From Geobacillus subterraneus (GTDB lineage Bacteria > Bacillota > Bacilli > Bacillales > Anoxybacillaceae), in the NCBI RefSeq assembly GCF_001618685.1, contig NZ_CP014342.1:930001-994000 (forward strand): a DNA stretch of 64,000 nucleotides, written 5' to 3'. Positions 18,991 to 28,095 of this stretch are shown piece by piece. How positions within the stretch are numbered: position 1 is the stretch's first letter; the number at the start of each line of letters is the position of its first letter. Position numbers and translations under genes: made by a program. A model generated the notes under the pieces. It was not told the origin of the DNA and ran no database searches. It saw only the letters and a program-made list of their open reading frames with translations.

Positions 18991-20164
18991 CAGCACATTG
19001 CTATATATTTCGTTCGTTTTCTATTTGATTGGCACGTTTCTTTTCGGCGGCGCCATTCGCGACAAACGGAAGGAGCGGCAAGGAAAAGACCGCTGGTCGC
19101 AGCTTGGCATTGCCGTGACGATCATCGGTTTTCTCACCCAGGTCGGGTATTTCATCACGCGCTGGATCGCTGCCGGGCATGCTCCGGTGAGCAATTTGTT
19201 CGAGTTTATAACGTTTTTCGGCATGATGCTTGTCGCTGCTTTTATCATTGTTTATTTCATTTACCGGTTGAGCGTGCTCGGCCTGTTTGCGCTGCCGGTC
19301 GCGTTGCTCCTTATCGCCTATGCGAGCATGTTTCCGCGGGAAATTTCGCCGCTCATTCCCGCCTTGCAAAGCGATTGGCTGCACATCCACGTCACGACTG
19401 CGGCGGCCGGGGAGGCGATTTTGGCCATCAGCTTTGTCGCCGGACTCATTTATTTGATCCGTGTCGTCGACCAGTCGAAACCGTCGAAGCGCACGTTTTG
19501 GCTCGAAGCCGTCATGTTTTGCTTAGTAACCACGCTCGGTTTCGTCATCGTTTCGACAGCGTTCGGGCTTTCTGGGTATGAGGCGAAATTTTCGTGGATT
19601 GACAAGAACGATCAACCAGCGGAAGTCGAGTACCATATGCCGGCGCTCGTCGGGCCGCATGAGGGCGAGCTCGCCAAAGACAGCGCCGGCCGCATGAAGC
19701 CGCTTGTTGAGATGCCGGCGATCATTAACGCGAAAAAGTTGAATACCGTCATTTGGTCGTTGATGGCGGGGGCGGTCTTGTACATCGCGCTTCGCCTCGC
19801 ATTGCGCAAACGCATCGCAGCGGCGCTGCAGCCGCTTGTGAAAAACGTCAATTTGGATTTAACCGATGAAATTTGCTATCGAGCTGTAGCGATCGGATTC
19901 CCGGTGTTTACGCTCGGGGCGCTCATTTTTGCCATGATTTGGGCGCAAATTGCTTGGACGCGTTTTTGGGGCTGGGATCCGAAAGAAGTATGGGCGCTCA
20001 TCACCTGGCTGTTTTACGCCGCCTTTTTGCACCTTCGTTTGTCAAAAGGCTGGCATGGTGAAAAGTCGGCATGGCTCGCCGTCATCGGCTTTGCCATTAT
20101 TATGTTTAACTTAGTGGCGGTCAACCTCGTCATCGCGGGGCTGCACTCATATGCCGGGACATGA
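18977..20164 (+). CDS. resC: Cytochrome c biogenesis protein ResC
   Basis: CcsA-type haem-handling membrane protein, partner of ResB. 395 residues, about eight spans. The tryptophan-rich haem-binding signature [15 protein letters not shown] is seen near residue 335, with conserved histidines in neighbouring loops (LHIHVTT, LHSYAGT). ATG 18977 follows AAGGAGG inside the end of resB. It is followed by a strong terminator that separates it from resDE. Confidence 0.95.
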   Translation: MAQLSSTLLYISFVFYLIGTFLFGGAIRDKRKERQGKDRWSQLGIAVTIIGFLTQVGYFITRWIAAGHAPVSNLFEFITFFGMMLVAAFIIVYFIYRLSVLGLFALPVALLLIAYASMFPREISPLIPALQSDWLHIHVTTAAAGEAILAISFVAGLIYLIRVVDQSKPSKRTFWLEAVMFCLVTTLGFVIVSTAFGLSGYEAKFSWIDKNDQPAEVEYHMPALVGPHEGELAKDSAGRMKPLVEMPAIINAKKLNTVIWSLMAGAVLYIALRLALRKRIAAALQPLVKNVNLDLTDEICYRAVAIGFPVFTLGALIFAMIWAQIAWTRFWGWDPKEVWALITWLFYAAFLHLRLSKGWHGEKSAWLAVIGFAIIMFNLVAVNLVIAGLHSYAGT

Positions 20165-20173
20165 TCGCAAGGC

Positions 20174-20206
20174 AAACGGATGCCCTATTGGCGGGCATCC
20201 GTTTTT
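20174..20206 (+). terminator. Terminator between resC and resD
   Basis: ACGGATGCCC / GGGCATCCGT with a 7-nt loop and six T residues. It lies 10 nt after resC, so resDE would depend on read-through or their own promoter in the remaining 55 bp. Confidence 0.93.
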
Positions 20207-20260
20207 TCAGTAAACTAGAAAGTGGAGACTGTTTCCATCTTGTAAGGGAGGGTATTTGGC

Positions 20261-20986
20261 ATGGAAAAACAAGAAAAGCCGATCCGCATTTTAGTGGTCG
20301 ATGATGAAGAACGCATCCGTCGACTCTTGAAAATGTACTTGGAACGGGAAAACTATGCGATCGACGAAGCCGGCGATGGCAATGAAGCGCTTGAGAAAGC
20401 GCTGGCGAACGACTACGACGTCATTTTGCTCGATTTAATGCTGCCGGGCAAAGATGGAATTGAGGTGTGCAAAGAAATTCGCGAGCAAAAAGCGACGCCG
20501 ATTATGATGCTGACGGCGAAAGGCGAAGAATCAAACCGCGTTCAAGGGTTTGAAGTCGGCACCGATGATTATATCGTCAAGCCGTTCAGTCCGCGCGAAG
20601 TCGTGCTGCGCGTAAAAGCGCTGTTGCGCCGCGCAGCGAATGCCGCCTACGCGCCGGTGGAGACGACGGCGAAAGACGTGCTTGTGTTTCCGCATTTGAC
20701 GATTGACAACGATGCCCACCGGGTGACGGTCGACGGCAAGGAAGTCAGCTTAACGCCGAAAGAATATGAGCTGCTTCTCTTTCTGGCCCGCTCGCCCGAC
20801 AAAGTGTTCGACCGCGAACAGCTGTTGAAGGAAGTATGGCATTACGAATTTTTCGGCGACTTGCGCACGGTCGACACCCACATTAAACGGTTGCGCGAAA
20901 AGTTGAATAAAGCGTCGCCGCAGGCGGGAAAAATGATCGTCACCGTCTGGGGCGTCGGCTACAAGTTTGAGGCAGTGAGCGACTGA
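20261..20986 (+). CDS. resD: Response regulator ResD
   Basis: OmpR/PhoB-type regulator of anaerobic and aerobic respiration genes. 241 residues: receiver domain with acidic pocket DDEER, phosphorylated Asp in LLDLMLPG, Thr in MLTAKG and Lys in IVKPF; a winged-helix DNA-binding domain follows ([16 protein letters not shown] to VWGVGYKF). It follows AAGGGAGGG at a standard distance. Its stop overlaps the resE start (TGATG). Confidence 0.96.
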   Translation: MEKQEKPIRILVVDDEERIRRLLKMYLERENYAIDEAGDGNEALEKALANDYDVILLDLMLPGKDGIEVCKEIREQKATPIMMLTAKGEESNRVQGFEVGTDDYIVKPFSPREVVLRVKALLRRAANAAYAPVETTAKDVLVFPHLTIDNDAHRVTVDGKEVSLTPKEYELLLFLARSPDKVFDREQLLKEVWHYEFFGDLRTVDTHIKRLREKLNKASPQAGKMIVTVWGVGYKFEAVSD

Positions 20987-22779
20987 TGTGGCTGTTTCGC
21001 AGTGTCGTCGGGAAGCTATGGTTTACGATTTTGCTGCTCGTTTCGTGCGTGCTGTTTATTTTAAGCATTTTGCTTATTAAATTTTTGGAAGATTATTATG
21101 TGCAGGAAGCGGAAAACGACTTGACCCGCCTGGCGACAAAAGTGGCCGAGGTGATGCACGATTACCGCGATGAGCAGCTTGCCCGCTCGATCGCTTGGAC
21201 GCTTGTGGACAATCGAACGAAAGCCGTCATCGTCGCCGATGAGTCGCACTATTGGTATTCGCCTGGCGATGCTGGTTTGGATAATATGCCACTGTCGTCG
21301 ATCCGCCAAGATCGGGACTTGCGGCGTGTGCTGACAGATGGGAAAACGGTGAAAAAGCGTTTGTATATGCTGGAGCGGCATCCAAAAGAAAAGCTGCCCC
21401 GTGATATGATCATTGTCGGCGTGCCGATGTCGATGCCGGATGGCAGCCGAGGAGCTGTGTTTATCTATCAGTCGCTCGAGGCGATCGCCGACGCGACGGA
21501 GCGGACGAAAGAGTTAATTTTTCTCGCCGCGTTTATCGCCATTGTCATGACGACGTTTTTTGCCTTTTTCTTGTCGACGCGCATCACCGCTCCGCTCCGG
21601 AAAATGCGCCAAGCCGCGTTCGAAATGGCGCGGGGCCATTTCGATATGAAAGTGCCGATTTTAACGAACGATGAGATCGGTGGGCTGGCGATGGCGTTCA
21701 ACCAAATGGGACGGCGTCTGCAGTTTAACATCAACGCCTTAAACCAGGAAAAAGAACAGCTCGCCAGCATTTTAAGCAGCATGGCCGACGGCGTGATTAC
21801 GTTTAGCCGCGACGGGGAAATTTTAATTACGAACCCGCCGGCGGAGCGGTTTTTGCAGGCGTGGTATTTCGAGCAAGGAAACGACGCGGAAACGATAGCG
21901 CCGCTGCCGCCGCAGGTAAAAGAACTGTTCGCCCGCGTCGTCCGCGAGGAAAAGGAGCAATCGACCGAGGTGACGATGCAAGGGCGGACATGGGTCATTT
22001 TAATGACGCCATTATACGGAAAAACGATGGTGCGCGGCGCGGTCGCCGTTTTGCGCGACATGACCGAAGAGCGGCGGCTTGATAAGCTGCGCAAAGATTT
22101 CATTGCCAACGTCTCGCACGAGCTGCGCACGCCGATCGCCATGCTGCAAGGCTACAGCGAGGCGATCATCGACGACATCGCCGCCAGTGAGGAAGAGAAG
22201 AAAGAGATGGCGAAAGTCATTTACGACGAGTCGCTGCGCATGGGCCGCCTTGTTAACGATTTGTTGGACCTCGCCCGCATGGAGGCGGGCCATATCGAGC
22301 TGCAATATGAGCGGGTCGAGCTTGTCCCTTACGTGGAGCGGGTGATCCGCAAGTTTTACGGGCTGGCGAAAGAAAAGCAAATCGAGCTGACGGCCGAGTT
22401 TCGCGACGAGAACATCGAAATCGCAATCGATCCAGACCGGATCGAACAGGTGTTAACGAACTTGATCGATAACGCCATTCGCCATACGGAGGCGGGCGGC
22501 ACGGTCCGTCTGATTATCGAGCGAAGCGGCGACGGCGTAACGATTCACGTCCAAGACTCCGGTTCCGGCATTCCGGAGGAAGATTTGCCGTTTGTGTTTG
22601 AACGGTTTTACAAAGCCGATAAAGCGCGGACGCGCGGCCGCTCAGGCACCGGACTCGGCTTGGCTATCGCTAAAAACATCGTTGAAGCGCATAAAGGGCT
22701 CATTACCGTTCATAGCAAACGGAACGAAGGAACGACATTTTCGTTTTATTTGCCGGCCCGCGAACCGAAAAGGGCGTAG
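20986..22779 (+). CDS. resE: Sensor histidine kinase ResE
   Basis: Membrane kinase for ResD. 597 residues in order: a first membrane span (about 10-35), an extracellular loop, a second span (about 178-200), HAMP ([13 protein letters not shown]), a PAS domain (about 255-350), the dimerisation/phosphoacceptor helix with HELRTP, and the ATPase domain with [21 protein letters not shown] and [10 protein letters not shown]. All boxes are intact. It is the last conserved-backbone gene before the accessory block. Confidence 0.96.
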   Translation: MWLFRSVVGKLWFTILLLVSCVLFILSILLIKFLEDYYVQEAENDLTRLATKVAEVMHDYRDEQLARSIAWTLVDNRTKAVIVADESHYWYSPGDAGLDNMPLSSIRQDRDLRRVLTDGKTVKKRLYMLERHPKEKLPRDMIIVGVPMSMPDGSRGAVFIYQSLEAIADATERTKELIFLAAFIAIVMTTFFAFFLSTRITAPLRKMRQAAFEMARGHFDMKVPILTNDEIGGLAMAFNQMGRRLQFNINALNQEKEQLASILSSMADGVITFSRDGEILITNPPAERFLQAWYFEQGNDAETIAPLPPQVKELFARVVREEKEQSTEVTMQGRTWVILMTPLYGKTMVRGAVAVLRDMTEERRLDKLRKDFIANVSHELRTPIAMLQGYSEAIIDDIAASEEEKKEMAKVIYDESLRMGRLVNDLLDLARMEAGHIELQYERVELVPYVERVIRKFYGLAKEKQIELTAEFRDENIEIAIDPDRIEQVLTNLIDNAIRHTEAGGTVRLIIERSGDGVTIHVQDSGSGIPEEDLPFVFERFYKADKARTRGRSGTGLGLAIAKNIVEAHKGLITVHSKRNEGTTFSFYLPAREPKRA

Positions 22780-22791
22780 CGCCGTTCAGGG

Positions 22792-22821
22792 GGGGCGGAT
22801 GGACGCCTCTTTTTTTTTTTG
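22792..22821 (+). terminator. Terminator after resE
   Basis: A short stem (GGGGGCG / CGCCTCT, with G-T pairs) is followed by a run of ten T residues. The stem is modest but the T run is long. Confidence 0.65.
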
Positions 22822-22836
22822 ATACTTCTCATTTTT

Positions 22837-22852
22837 AGTGGTCTAGACAACT
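22837..22852 (+). promoter_or_regulatory. Predicted NagR operator
   Basis: AGTGGTCTAGACAACT is a near-palindrome (TGGTCTAGACAA) closely matching the known NagR/YvoA site core TGGTCTAGACCA. It overlaps the -35 of the nagA promoter, and a nagR gene is three genes downstream, which supports autoregulated repression. Confidence 0.8.
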
Positions 22853-22872
22853 AGAACATATGATGTTATGAT
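22844..22872 (+). promoter_or_regulatory. Promoter of the nag operon
   Basis: TAGACA, 17 nt, TATGAT. The -35 lies within the NagR operator, so bound repressor would exclude RNA polymerase. Confidence 0.7.
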
Positions 22873-22896
22873 CATCATAGAAAGAGAGGGATGGCT

Positions 22897-24114
22897 ATGA
22901 AACGGCGGCTGTTAAAAAACGCTGTCGTGTATGCGGAAACAAGGAAAATGGACCAAGGATATGTGTTGATCGAAGGAGAGAAAGTGGCTGATATCGGTCC
23001 GATGTCACGATGTCCAACCGATATTGAGGCGGAAGTGATCGAGCTTTCTTCACGATTTTCCGTCATACCAGGATTAATTGATGTTCACATTCACGGAGCA
23101 GCCGGGGCGGATGTGATGGATGCGACGCCGTCAGCGCTCCATGCGATGGCTAACGCCTTGCCGGCGGAAGGAACAACAAGCTTCCTGGCGACGACAATGA
23201 CGGCGCCAAGCGAACAAATCGAAGCGGCGCTTATGAACGTAGCGCGCTATATGGAGCAGGCGAACGGCCCGGGGGCGGCTGAAGTGCTCGGCGTTCATTT
23301 GGAAGGGCCGTTTTTGTCGCCAAAGCGCGCCGGGGCGCAGCACCCGCGTCATCTCGCCGACCCGGACGTTTCGCTGTTTCGGCGTTGGCAAGAAGCTGCC
23401 CGTGGCCATATCCGCCTTGTGACGCTCGCCCCGGAGCGGGACGGGGGGCTTGATCTTGTCGCTTATTTAAAGAAAACGGGGGTCGTCGCCTCGATCGGCC
23501 ATTCCGACGCCGTTTACGACGAGGTGAAAGCGGCGGTCCATGCAGGGGTGACGCATGCGACCCACCTGTTCAATGGGATGCGCGGCATCCATCACCGTGA
23601 ACCGGGTGTCGCCGGTGCGGTGCTTATGTTTGAAGAAGTGATGTGCGAGCTGATCGCCGACGGGTTGCACGTTGCGCCGCCGATGGTTCGCTTCGCTTAC
23701 CGGAATAAAGGAAGCGAGGGGCTTATCTTAATCACCGACGCCATGCGGGCGAAATGTCTCGGCGATGGGAAGTATGATCTCGGCGGCCAAGAGGTGGAAG
23801 TCTGCGGCGGGGAGGCGCGGCTTGCCGACGGCACGTTGGCGGGAAGTGTGTTAAAGCTTGCTGATGCCCTTCGCCGTGTGATCGACTGCACCGGCTGCAC
23901 CCTCGAAGAAGTGATCCGCATGGCGAGTTGGAATCCGGCGAAACAACTCTGCGTCCTTGACCGGAAAGGGAGTCTGCGGCCGGGCAAAGACGCCGATGTC
24001 GTCGTGCTTGACGAACAATACGAGGTAGCGATGACGTTTTGTCGCGGCGCGCTCGCTTACCGGAAACAAAGGAAAACACAAGGGGCAGGGAGGGACGGCC
24101 ATGAAGCTCATTGA
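22897..24114 (+). CDS. nagA: N-acetylglucosamine-6-phosphate deacetylase
   Basis: Amidohydrolase that converts GlcNAc-6-P to glucosamine-6-P. 405 residues. Metal and substrate motifs: DVHIHGAAGADVMD near the N-terminus, EGPFLSP, GHSDA, THLFNGMRGIHHREPG and ITDAMRAKCLG with the catalytic Asp. Two ATGs (22891 and 22897) are possible; the second has the better spacing to GAGAGGG. It overlaps nagB by 14 bp. Confidence 0.95.
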   Translation: MKRRLLKNAVVYAETRKMDQGYVLIEGEKVADIGPMSRCPTDIEAEVIELSSRFSVIPGLIDVHIHGAAGADVMDATPSALHAMANALPAEGTTSFLATTMTAPSEQIEAALMNVARYMEQANGPGAAEVLGVHLEGPFLSPKRAGAQHPRHLADPDVSLFRRWQEAARGHIRLVTLAPERDGGLDLVAYLKKTGVVASIGHSDAVYDEVKAAVHAGVTHATHLFNGMRGIHHREPGVAGAVLMFEEVMCELIADGLHVAPPMVRFAYRNKGSEGLILITDAMRAKCLGDGKYDLGGQEVEVCGGEARLADGTLAGSVLKLADALRRVIDCTGCTLEEVIRMASWNPAKQLCVLDRKGSLRPGKDADVVVLDEQYEVAMTFCRGALAYRKQRKTQGAGRDGHEAH

Positions 24115-24856
24115 GGCTGCGGATTATGCGGACATGAGCCGCCAGGCGGCGAGAATGATTATCGAACAAGTCAAGGAAAAACCGACGGCGGTTCTCGGGT
24201 TAGCAACCGGTTCGACGGTGCTTGGCGTGTACCGTGAACTTGCTGCCGATCATCGGCAGCACGGAACATCGTACCGGCTCGTGCGCACGGTGAATTTAGA
24301 TGAGTATGTCGGGCTCGGCCCAGATCATCCGAACAGCTATCGCCATTATATGAATCACCACTTGTTTGCCCAATTGGACATCCCGCTTCACGAGACGCAC
24401 GTGCCGGACGGCTTGGCCGCTGATTTAGGTGAGGAGTGCCGGCGCTATGAGCAGCTGATTGATGCGCTAGGCGGCATTGATTTACAGCTCTTAGGCATCG
24501 GCCGCAACGGCCATATCGGCTTTAACGAGCCGGGGACGCCGTTTTCGTCGACGACCCATGTCGTTGAACTGGCCGCCTCGACGCGCGAAGCGAACGCCCG
24601 CTTTTTCCCGTCGCTGGATGACGTGCCGCATTACGCCATTACGATGGGGATCGCGACCATTTTGCGGAGCCGCCGCATCGTGCTGTTGGCATCAGGGGAG
24701 GAAAAAGCTGCGGCGCTCGCTCGGCTGTTCGAAGGCATCGTTTCGCCCGAGCTGCCGGCTTCGGCGCTTCACCTCCATCCGGACGTGACGATCATCGCCG
24801 ACCAAAAGGCGCTGTCACTCATTCCGAAGGAACAACGGCAGGTGGATGTTCCATGA
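24101..24856 (+). CDS. nagB: Glucosamine-6-phosphate deaminase
   Basis: Converts glucosamine-6-P to fructose-6-P and ammonia, entering glycolysis. 251 residues, the short Bacillus form without the allosteric C-terminal part of the E. coli enzyme. Motifs: GLATGSTVLGVYREL, TVNLDEYVGL (with the catalytic Asp), LGIGRNGHIGFNEPG. It begins inside nagA after GGGAGGG and its stop overlaps nagR as ATGA, giving tight coupling. Confidence 0.96.
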   Translation: MKLIEAADYADMSRQAARMIIEQVKEKPTAVLGLATGSTVLGVYRELAADHRQHGTSYRLVRTVNLDEYVGLGPDHPNSYRHYMNHHLFAQLDIPLHETHVPDGLAADLGEECRRYEQLIDALGGIDLQLLGIGRNGHIGFNEPGTPFSSTTHVVELAASTREANARFFPSLDDVPHYAITMGIATILRSRRIVLLASGEEKAAALARLFEGIVSPELPASALHLHPDVTIIADQKALSLIPKEQRQVDVP

Positions 24857-25581
24857 TTGATAAACAATCCCCTGTACCAATCTACTACCAGCTCGAGCAG
24901 TATATGAAGGAGAAAATTGAAAAAGGGGAGTGGCAGCCGGGGGAGATGATCCCGTCGGAGCGCGAGTTGGCGGAAACGTATCATATTAGCCGGATGACCG
25001 TTCGCCAGGCGGTCAACAATTTGGTCAACGACGGCTACCTCATTCGCCGGCGCGGAAAAGGGACGTTTGTCGCGGCGGAAAAAATCGAGCAGCCGTTGAA
25101 AGGACTGACGAGCTTTTCCGAAGATATGCGGGCGCGCGGCATGGAGCCGGACACCATCGTTCTTGGCTTTGAAACGGTGCCGGCTTCCGGGAAACTGGCT
25201 GAATGGCTCGCTGTTAAGGAAGGGGACGCTCTTTACGAAATTCGCCGCCTCCGTTTAGCCGACGGTTCGCCGATGGCGCTGGAGACGCTCTACATTCCCG
25301 TCCATCTTGTTCTCGGGCTGACGCGTGATGTTGTAAGCGGTTCCGTCTATGAATTTATCGAAAAAGAAAAAGGGATGATCATCGGTTCTGCTGTTCAAAC
25401 ACTGGAAGCATCTGTCGCCCGCAAGCTGGAAGCCGAGCATTTGCAGGTGAAAGAAGGGGCGCCGGTGCTGCTGCTTGAGCGCCGCACATACCTTGATGAC
25501 GGCCGGCCGCTCGAAGTCGTCAAATCGGTGTACCGCGGTGATCGGTACAAATTCATTGTTGAAATGGAACGGCGAAAATAA
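24853..25581 (+). CDS. nagR: GntR/HutC-family repressor NagR
   Basis: Repressor of GlcNAc use, released by amino sugar phosphates in B. subtilis (YvoA). 242 residues: an N-terminal winged helix-turn-helix (YYQLEQYMKEKIEKGEW, PSERELAETYHISRMTVRQAVNNL) and a C-terminal UTRA effector domain (from about residue 90, with LEASVARKLEAEHL). A matching operator is in front of nagA. It starts inside nagB. Confidence 0.94.
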   Translation: MIDKQSPVPIYYQLEQYMKEKIEKGEWQPGEMIPSERELAETYHISRMTVRQAVNNLVNDGYLIRRRGKGTFVAAEKIEQPLKGLTSFSEDMRARGMEPDTIVLGFETVPASGKLAEWLAVKEGDALYEIRRLRLADGSPMALETLYIPVHLVLGLTRDVVSGSVYEFIEKEKGMIIGSAVQTLEASVARKLEAEHLQVKEGAPVLLLERRTYLDDGRPLEVVKSVYRGDRYKFIVEMERRK

Positions 25582-25595
25582 AAAGGGAGGAATGA

Positions 25596-25701
25596 ATGGT
25601 TATGTTAGGATTTTTGCAGCGTCTCGGAAAAGCGTTAATGCTGCCGATTGCTGTTTTGCCGGCGGCTGGATTGTTGCTTCGGCTCGGCCAGCCTGATTTA
25701 T
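25596..25701 (+). pseudogene. nagP: 5' fragment of GlcNAc PTS transporter gene
   Basis: Codes for the first 35 residues of a PTS EIIC (MVMLGFLQRLGKAL..., ending RLGQPDL), recognisable as the start of a NagE/NagP GlcNAc permease, after GGGAGG. The frame stops two codons into the IS605-type element that begins at 25702. It lies 14 bp after nagR and would have been the fourth gene of the operon. Confidence 0.88.
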
Positions 25702-25840
25702 CTTAATTAGGCGAGAAGACTCCCACTTCAACGAAGCGAAGCGGAGTAAGTGGGAGATGAATCGCCTTAACTATATTTTGCTGAAAATAGGATAGATTCA
25801 GTAAAATATAGTATCATATAGTTAGATGGGAGGTGAAAAC

Positions 25841-27088
25841 ATGTATTTTTGTATCAAACAACAGCTAAATGGTTTGACCAAAGAAGAATACTTGACTCTT
25901 CGAGAACTGTGCCATATTGCCAAGAACATGTACAACGTCGGATTGTACAATGTCAGACAATACTATTTTGAACACAAGGAATTTCTTAATTATGAGAAAA
26001 ACGATCATCTTGCAAAAACTAACGAAAACTATAAGCTGTTAAACAGCAACATGGCACAGCAAATTTTAAAAAAGGTCAATGAAGCCTTTAAATCTTTCTT
26101 TGGTTTGATCAGTCTTGCCAAACAAGGAAAATATGACCACAAGGCTATCAGTATTCCAAAATATCTTAAAAAAGATGGCTTTCATTCACTGATCATTGGC
26201 CAGATTCGTATAGACGGCAACAAATTCACGATACCGTATTCTCGCCTATTTAAAAAGACTCACAAGCCTATCACGATAACGATTCCGCCTGTGTTACTGG
26301 ACAAAAAGATTAAGCAGATTGAAATCATTCCTAAGCATCATGCCAGGTTCTTTGAGATTCAGTACAAATATGAAATGCCTGAAGATCAAAGAGAATTAAA
26401 TGACCAAAAAGCACTGGCCATTGATTTAGGATTAAACAATCTTGCCACTTGTGTCACATCAGACGGCAGATCATTCATCATTGATGGGCGGAGATTAAAA
26501 AGTATAAATCAATGGTTTAACAAAGAAAATGCCAGACTTCAAAGCATGAAAGATAAGCAAAAAATCAAAGGCACGACTCGTAAACAGGCGTTGCTTGCTA
26601 TGAATCGCAATAATAAAGTGAATGATTATATCAACAAGACTTGCCGTTACATCATTAACTACTGTATTGAAAATCAAATTGGCAAACTTGTCATTGGCTA
26701 TGCGGAAACATTACAACGCAATATTAATCTAGGAAAAAAGACAAATCAAAACTTTGTCAATATTCCTCTCGGTAACATAAAAGAAAAACTAGAATATCTT
26801 TGTGAATTTTACGGCATTGAATTCTTGAAACAGGAAGAATCATATACGTCTCAAGCCAGCTTTTTTGACGGCGATGAGATTCCTGAATATAATGCCGACA
26901 ATCCAAAAGAATATAAGTTCAGCGGCAAACGTATTAAGCGCGGCTTGTATCGAACAAAGTCTGGCAAACTAATTAATGCGGATGTCAATGGCGCATTAAA
27001 CATCTTAAAGAAAAGTAAAGCTGTAGACCTGAGTGTCTTATGCTCTAGCGGCGAAGTGGACACGCCTCAAAGAATAAGGATTGCTTGA
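25841..27088 (+). CDS. tnpB: TnpB RNA-guided nuclease
   Basis: 415 residues from ATG 25841 (after GGGAGGTG). The N-terminal helix-turn-helix/WED-like part is followed by a RuvC fold: first Asp in AIDLGLNN (about residue 195) and last Asp in [11 protein letters not shown] (about 381). The usual middle Glu (VEDL type) is absent; the strand reads LVIGYAE, and a Glu pair sits just before YTS (EESYTSQ, about 332). No Cys zinc ribbon exists between EESYTS and the last Asp. This layout fits the TnpB group reported with a rearranged catalytic Glu. Members are guided by a right-end (omega) RNA. Confidence 0.9.
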   Translation: MYFCIKQQLNGLTKEEYLTLRELCHIAKNMYNVGLYNVRQYYFEHKEFLNYEKNDHLAKTNENYKLLNSNMAQQILKKVNEAFKSFFGLISLAKQGKYDHKAISIPKYLKKDGFHSLIIGQIRIDGNKFTIPYSRLFKKTHKPITITIPPVLLDKKIKQIEIIPKHHARFFEIQYKYEMPEDQRELNDQKALAIDLGLNNLATCVTSDGRSFIIDGRRLKSINQWFNKENARLQSMKDKQKIKGTTRKQALLAMNRNNKVNDYINKTCRYIINYCIENQIGKLVIGYAETLQRNINLGKKTNQNFVNIPLGNIKEKLEYLCEFYGIEFLKQEESYTSQASFFDGDEIPEYNADNPKEYKFSGKRIKRGLYRTKSGKLINADVNGALNILKKSKAVDLSVLCSSGEVDTPQRIRIA

Positions 27089-27110
27089 AGCAGTCAAACT
27101 TCTTTGGAAG

Positions 27111-27156
27111 CCCCCACTTCAAATTTTCGCTAGAAAATTAAATGGGGGTAGTTCAC
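27111..27156 (+). ncRNA. Right-end hairpin, probable 3' part of omega RNA
   Basis: The compound hairpin and TAGTTCAC end lie directly downstream of tnpB. In characterised TnpB elements the omega RNA spans the right end and its guide is the sequence just beyond. If expressed here, the guide would begin at 27157 with nagP sequence. This is inferred from position and structure only. Confidence 0.5.
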
Positions 27157-27459
27157 GGCCGGCTTCTTCCCGATCATGATGTTTGGCCTGCCCGCGGCAG
27201 CGCTGGCGATGATCGCGGCGGCGAAAAAAGAGCGTCGCAAAGCGGTCGCCGGCGCGCTCCTTGGCGTGGCGTTGACGTCGTTTTTAACCGGGATTACGGA
27301 GCCAATTGAGTTTCTATTCATGTTTTTATCGCCATTGCTCTACGTTGTCCATGCCGTGTTGACCGGCTTGTCGCTCGCAGTGGCGACAATGCTTGACATC
27401 CACCACGGGTTTACGTTCTCGGCCGGGGCGATTGACTTTTTCTTAAACTACGGCATTAC
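27157..27459 (+). pseudogene. nagP: Internal fragment of GlcNAc PTS transporter gene
   Basis: Codes for about 100 residues of the EIIC domain, AGFFPIMMFGLPAAAL through LTGITEPIEFLFMF and GFTFSAGAIDFFLNYGI. GITEPIEF is the conserved substrate-site motif. The segment corresponds to roughly residues 225-325 of a NagE-type protein, so about 190 residues between the two fragments are missing. The frame then runs into the next element and stops at 27474-27476; the EIIB part is absent. Confidence 0.88.
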
Positions 27460-27499
27460 CCGTGGTGCTAGATAAAATCAGACGAGCATAAAAATAGTC

Positions 27500-27567
27500 C
27501 TTGTATGAAAATCTCCTTTTAAAATGAAAGTGCTCACCTAACATTAGAAAGGAGAAATCCCATACAA
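27500..27567 (+). other. Inverted repeat covering the remnant transposase ribosome site
   Basis: CTTGTATG...ATCTCCTTT pairs with AAAGGAGA...CATACAAG, hiding the AAAGGAG site upstream of the remnant frame. Such structures limit transposase translation from outside transcripts. Confidence 0.6.
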
Positions 27568-27867
27568 GAGCGTCTTCATTTTACAACGGATCAAGCGGAA
27601 ATTCAAAAGCAATATACGGCGATCTTGTTCTTGGTATCAGCGCAACTGTCTGGCGGCTCTAAATGTATTGTAGCGCTGAAATCGTCATTTGTTAAAGCAA
27701 GGAAATGGGTCATAATCGCCATTCATATTCTTGGAAAGTTGTTTTGTTTTACTTCGGAACGAGCAGGGTATCAGTATGTCATTGGAAACTTATTCACTAG
27801 GGAGATGTTCCCTGAACGCTCTCGATATAACTGTTGTTGTCGGTTGCTCCGTTTTTCCGTTAAATAG
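27562..27867 (+). pseudogene. Transposase remnant
   Basis: A continuous frame from 27562 to TAG 27865-27867, about 100 codons, beginning ATA-CAA-GAG after AAAGGAG, where an ATG has probably mutated to ATA. The N-terminal part reads QERLHFTTDQAEIQKQY and the C-terminal part TREMFPERSRYNCCCRLLRFSVK, which looks like two separate parts of a longer transposase fused by deletion. Not functional. Confidence 0.55.
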
Positions 27868-28095
27868 AGTTTTTCTAATAGATCCGTCACCAACTAGCGA
27901 GGCACGGACAACATCATGCCTATGCTGTTGTGGAGATCTTGTCCCTCTTGCGCTGTGTCATCACGTGAGGCGTTAATGTTCAACTAGCACCACGGATTTT
28001 CCTTATTTTTTTCAAGATGGCAGTATAGATGGGGCAGCTGCTTTTTTTCTGCAGGAGAGGGCTAGGATCATTCCGCGATGTAGGAGGAGAGCTTG

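Larger units (their letters stand above)
25702..27156 (+). mobile_element. TnpB-only IS605/IS1341-type insertion sequence
   Basis: About 1455 bp, AT-rich compared with its surroundings. The left end has nested stems (TAGGCGA with TCGCC, then CTCCCACTT with AAGTGGGAG). The right end has a compound hairpin at 27111-27148 (CCCCCA/TGGGGG outside AATTTTC/GAAAATT) and ends in TAGTTCAC. The left flank is TTTAT (25697-25701), a plausible target. No TnpA transposase is present, so it cannot move by itself. There is no target duplication, as expected for this group. Confidence 0.87.
27460..27995. mobile_element. Degenerate IS remnant with 12-bp terminal inverted repeats
   Basis: Bounded by CCGTGGTGCTAG (27460-27471) and CTAGCACCACGG (27984-27995), perfect inverted repeats 536 bp apart. 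The size is too small for a full IS and the transposase frame inside is broken. I see no clear target duplication. The family is uncertain; the residue pattern MFPERSRYN in the remnant recalls IS982-type transposases. Confidence 0.72.

Noticed and set aside
25702-27156. A TnpA (Y1 transposase) gene in the IS605-type element
   Set aside because: The space left of tnpB is only about 140 bp and holds the left-end hairpin; no HUH motif frame is present on either strand.
27625-27976. Overlapping short ORFs at 27.6-28.0 kb as real genes
   Set aside because: They lie between the 12-bp inverted repeats, lack proper starts and fit a decayed transposase better.
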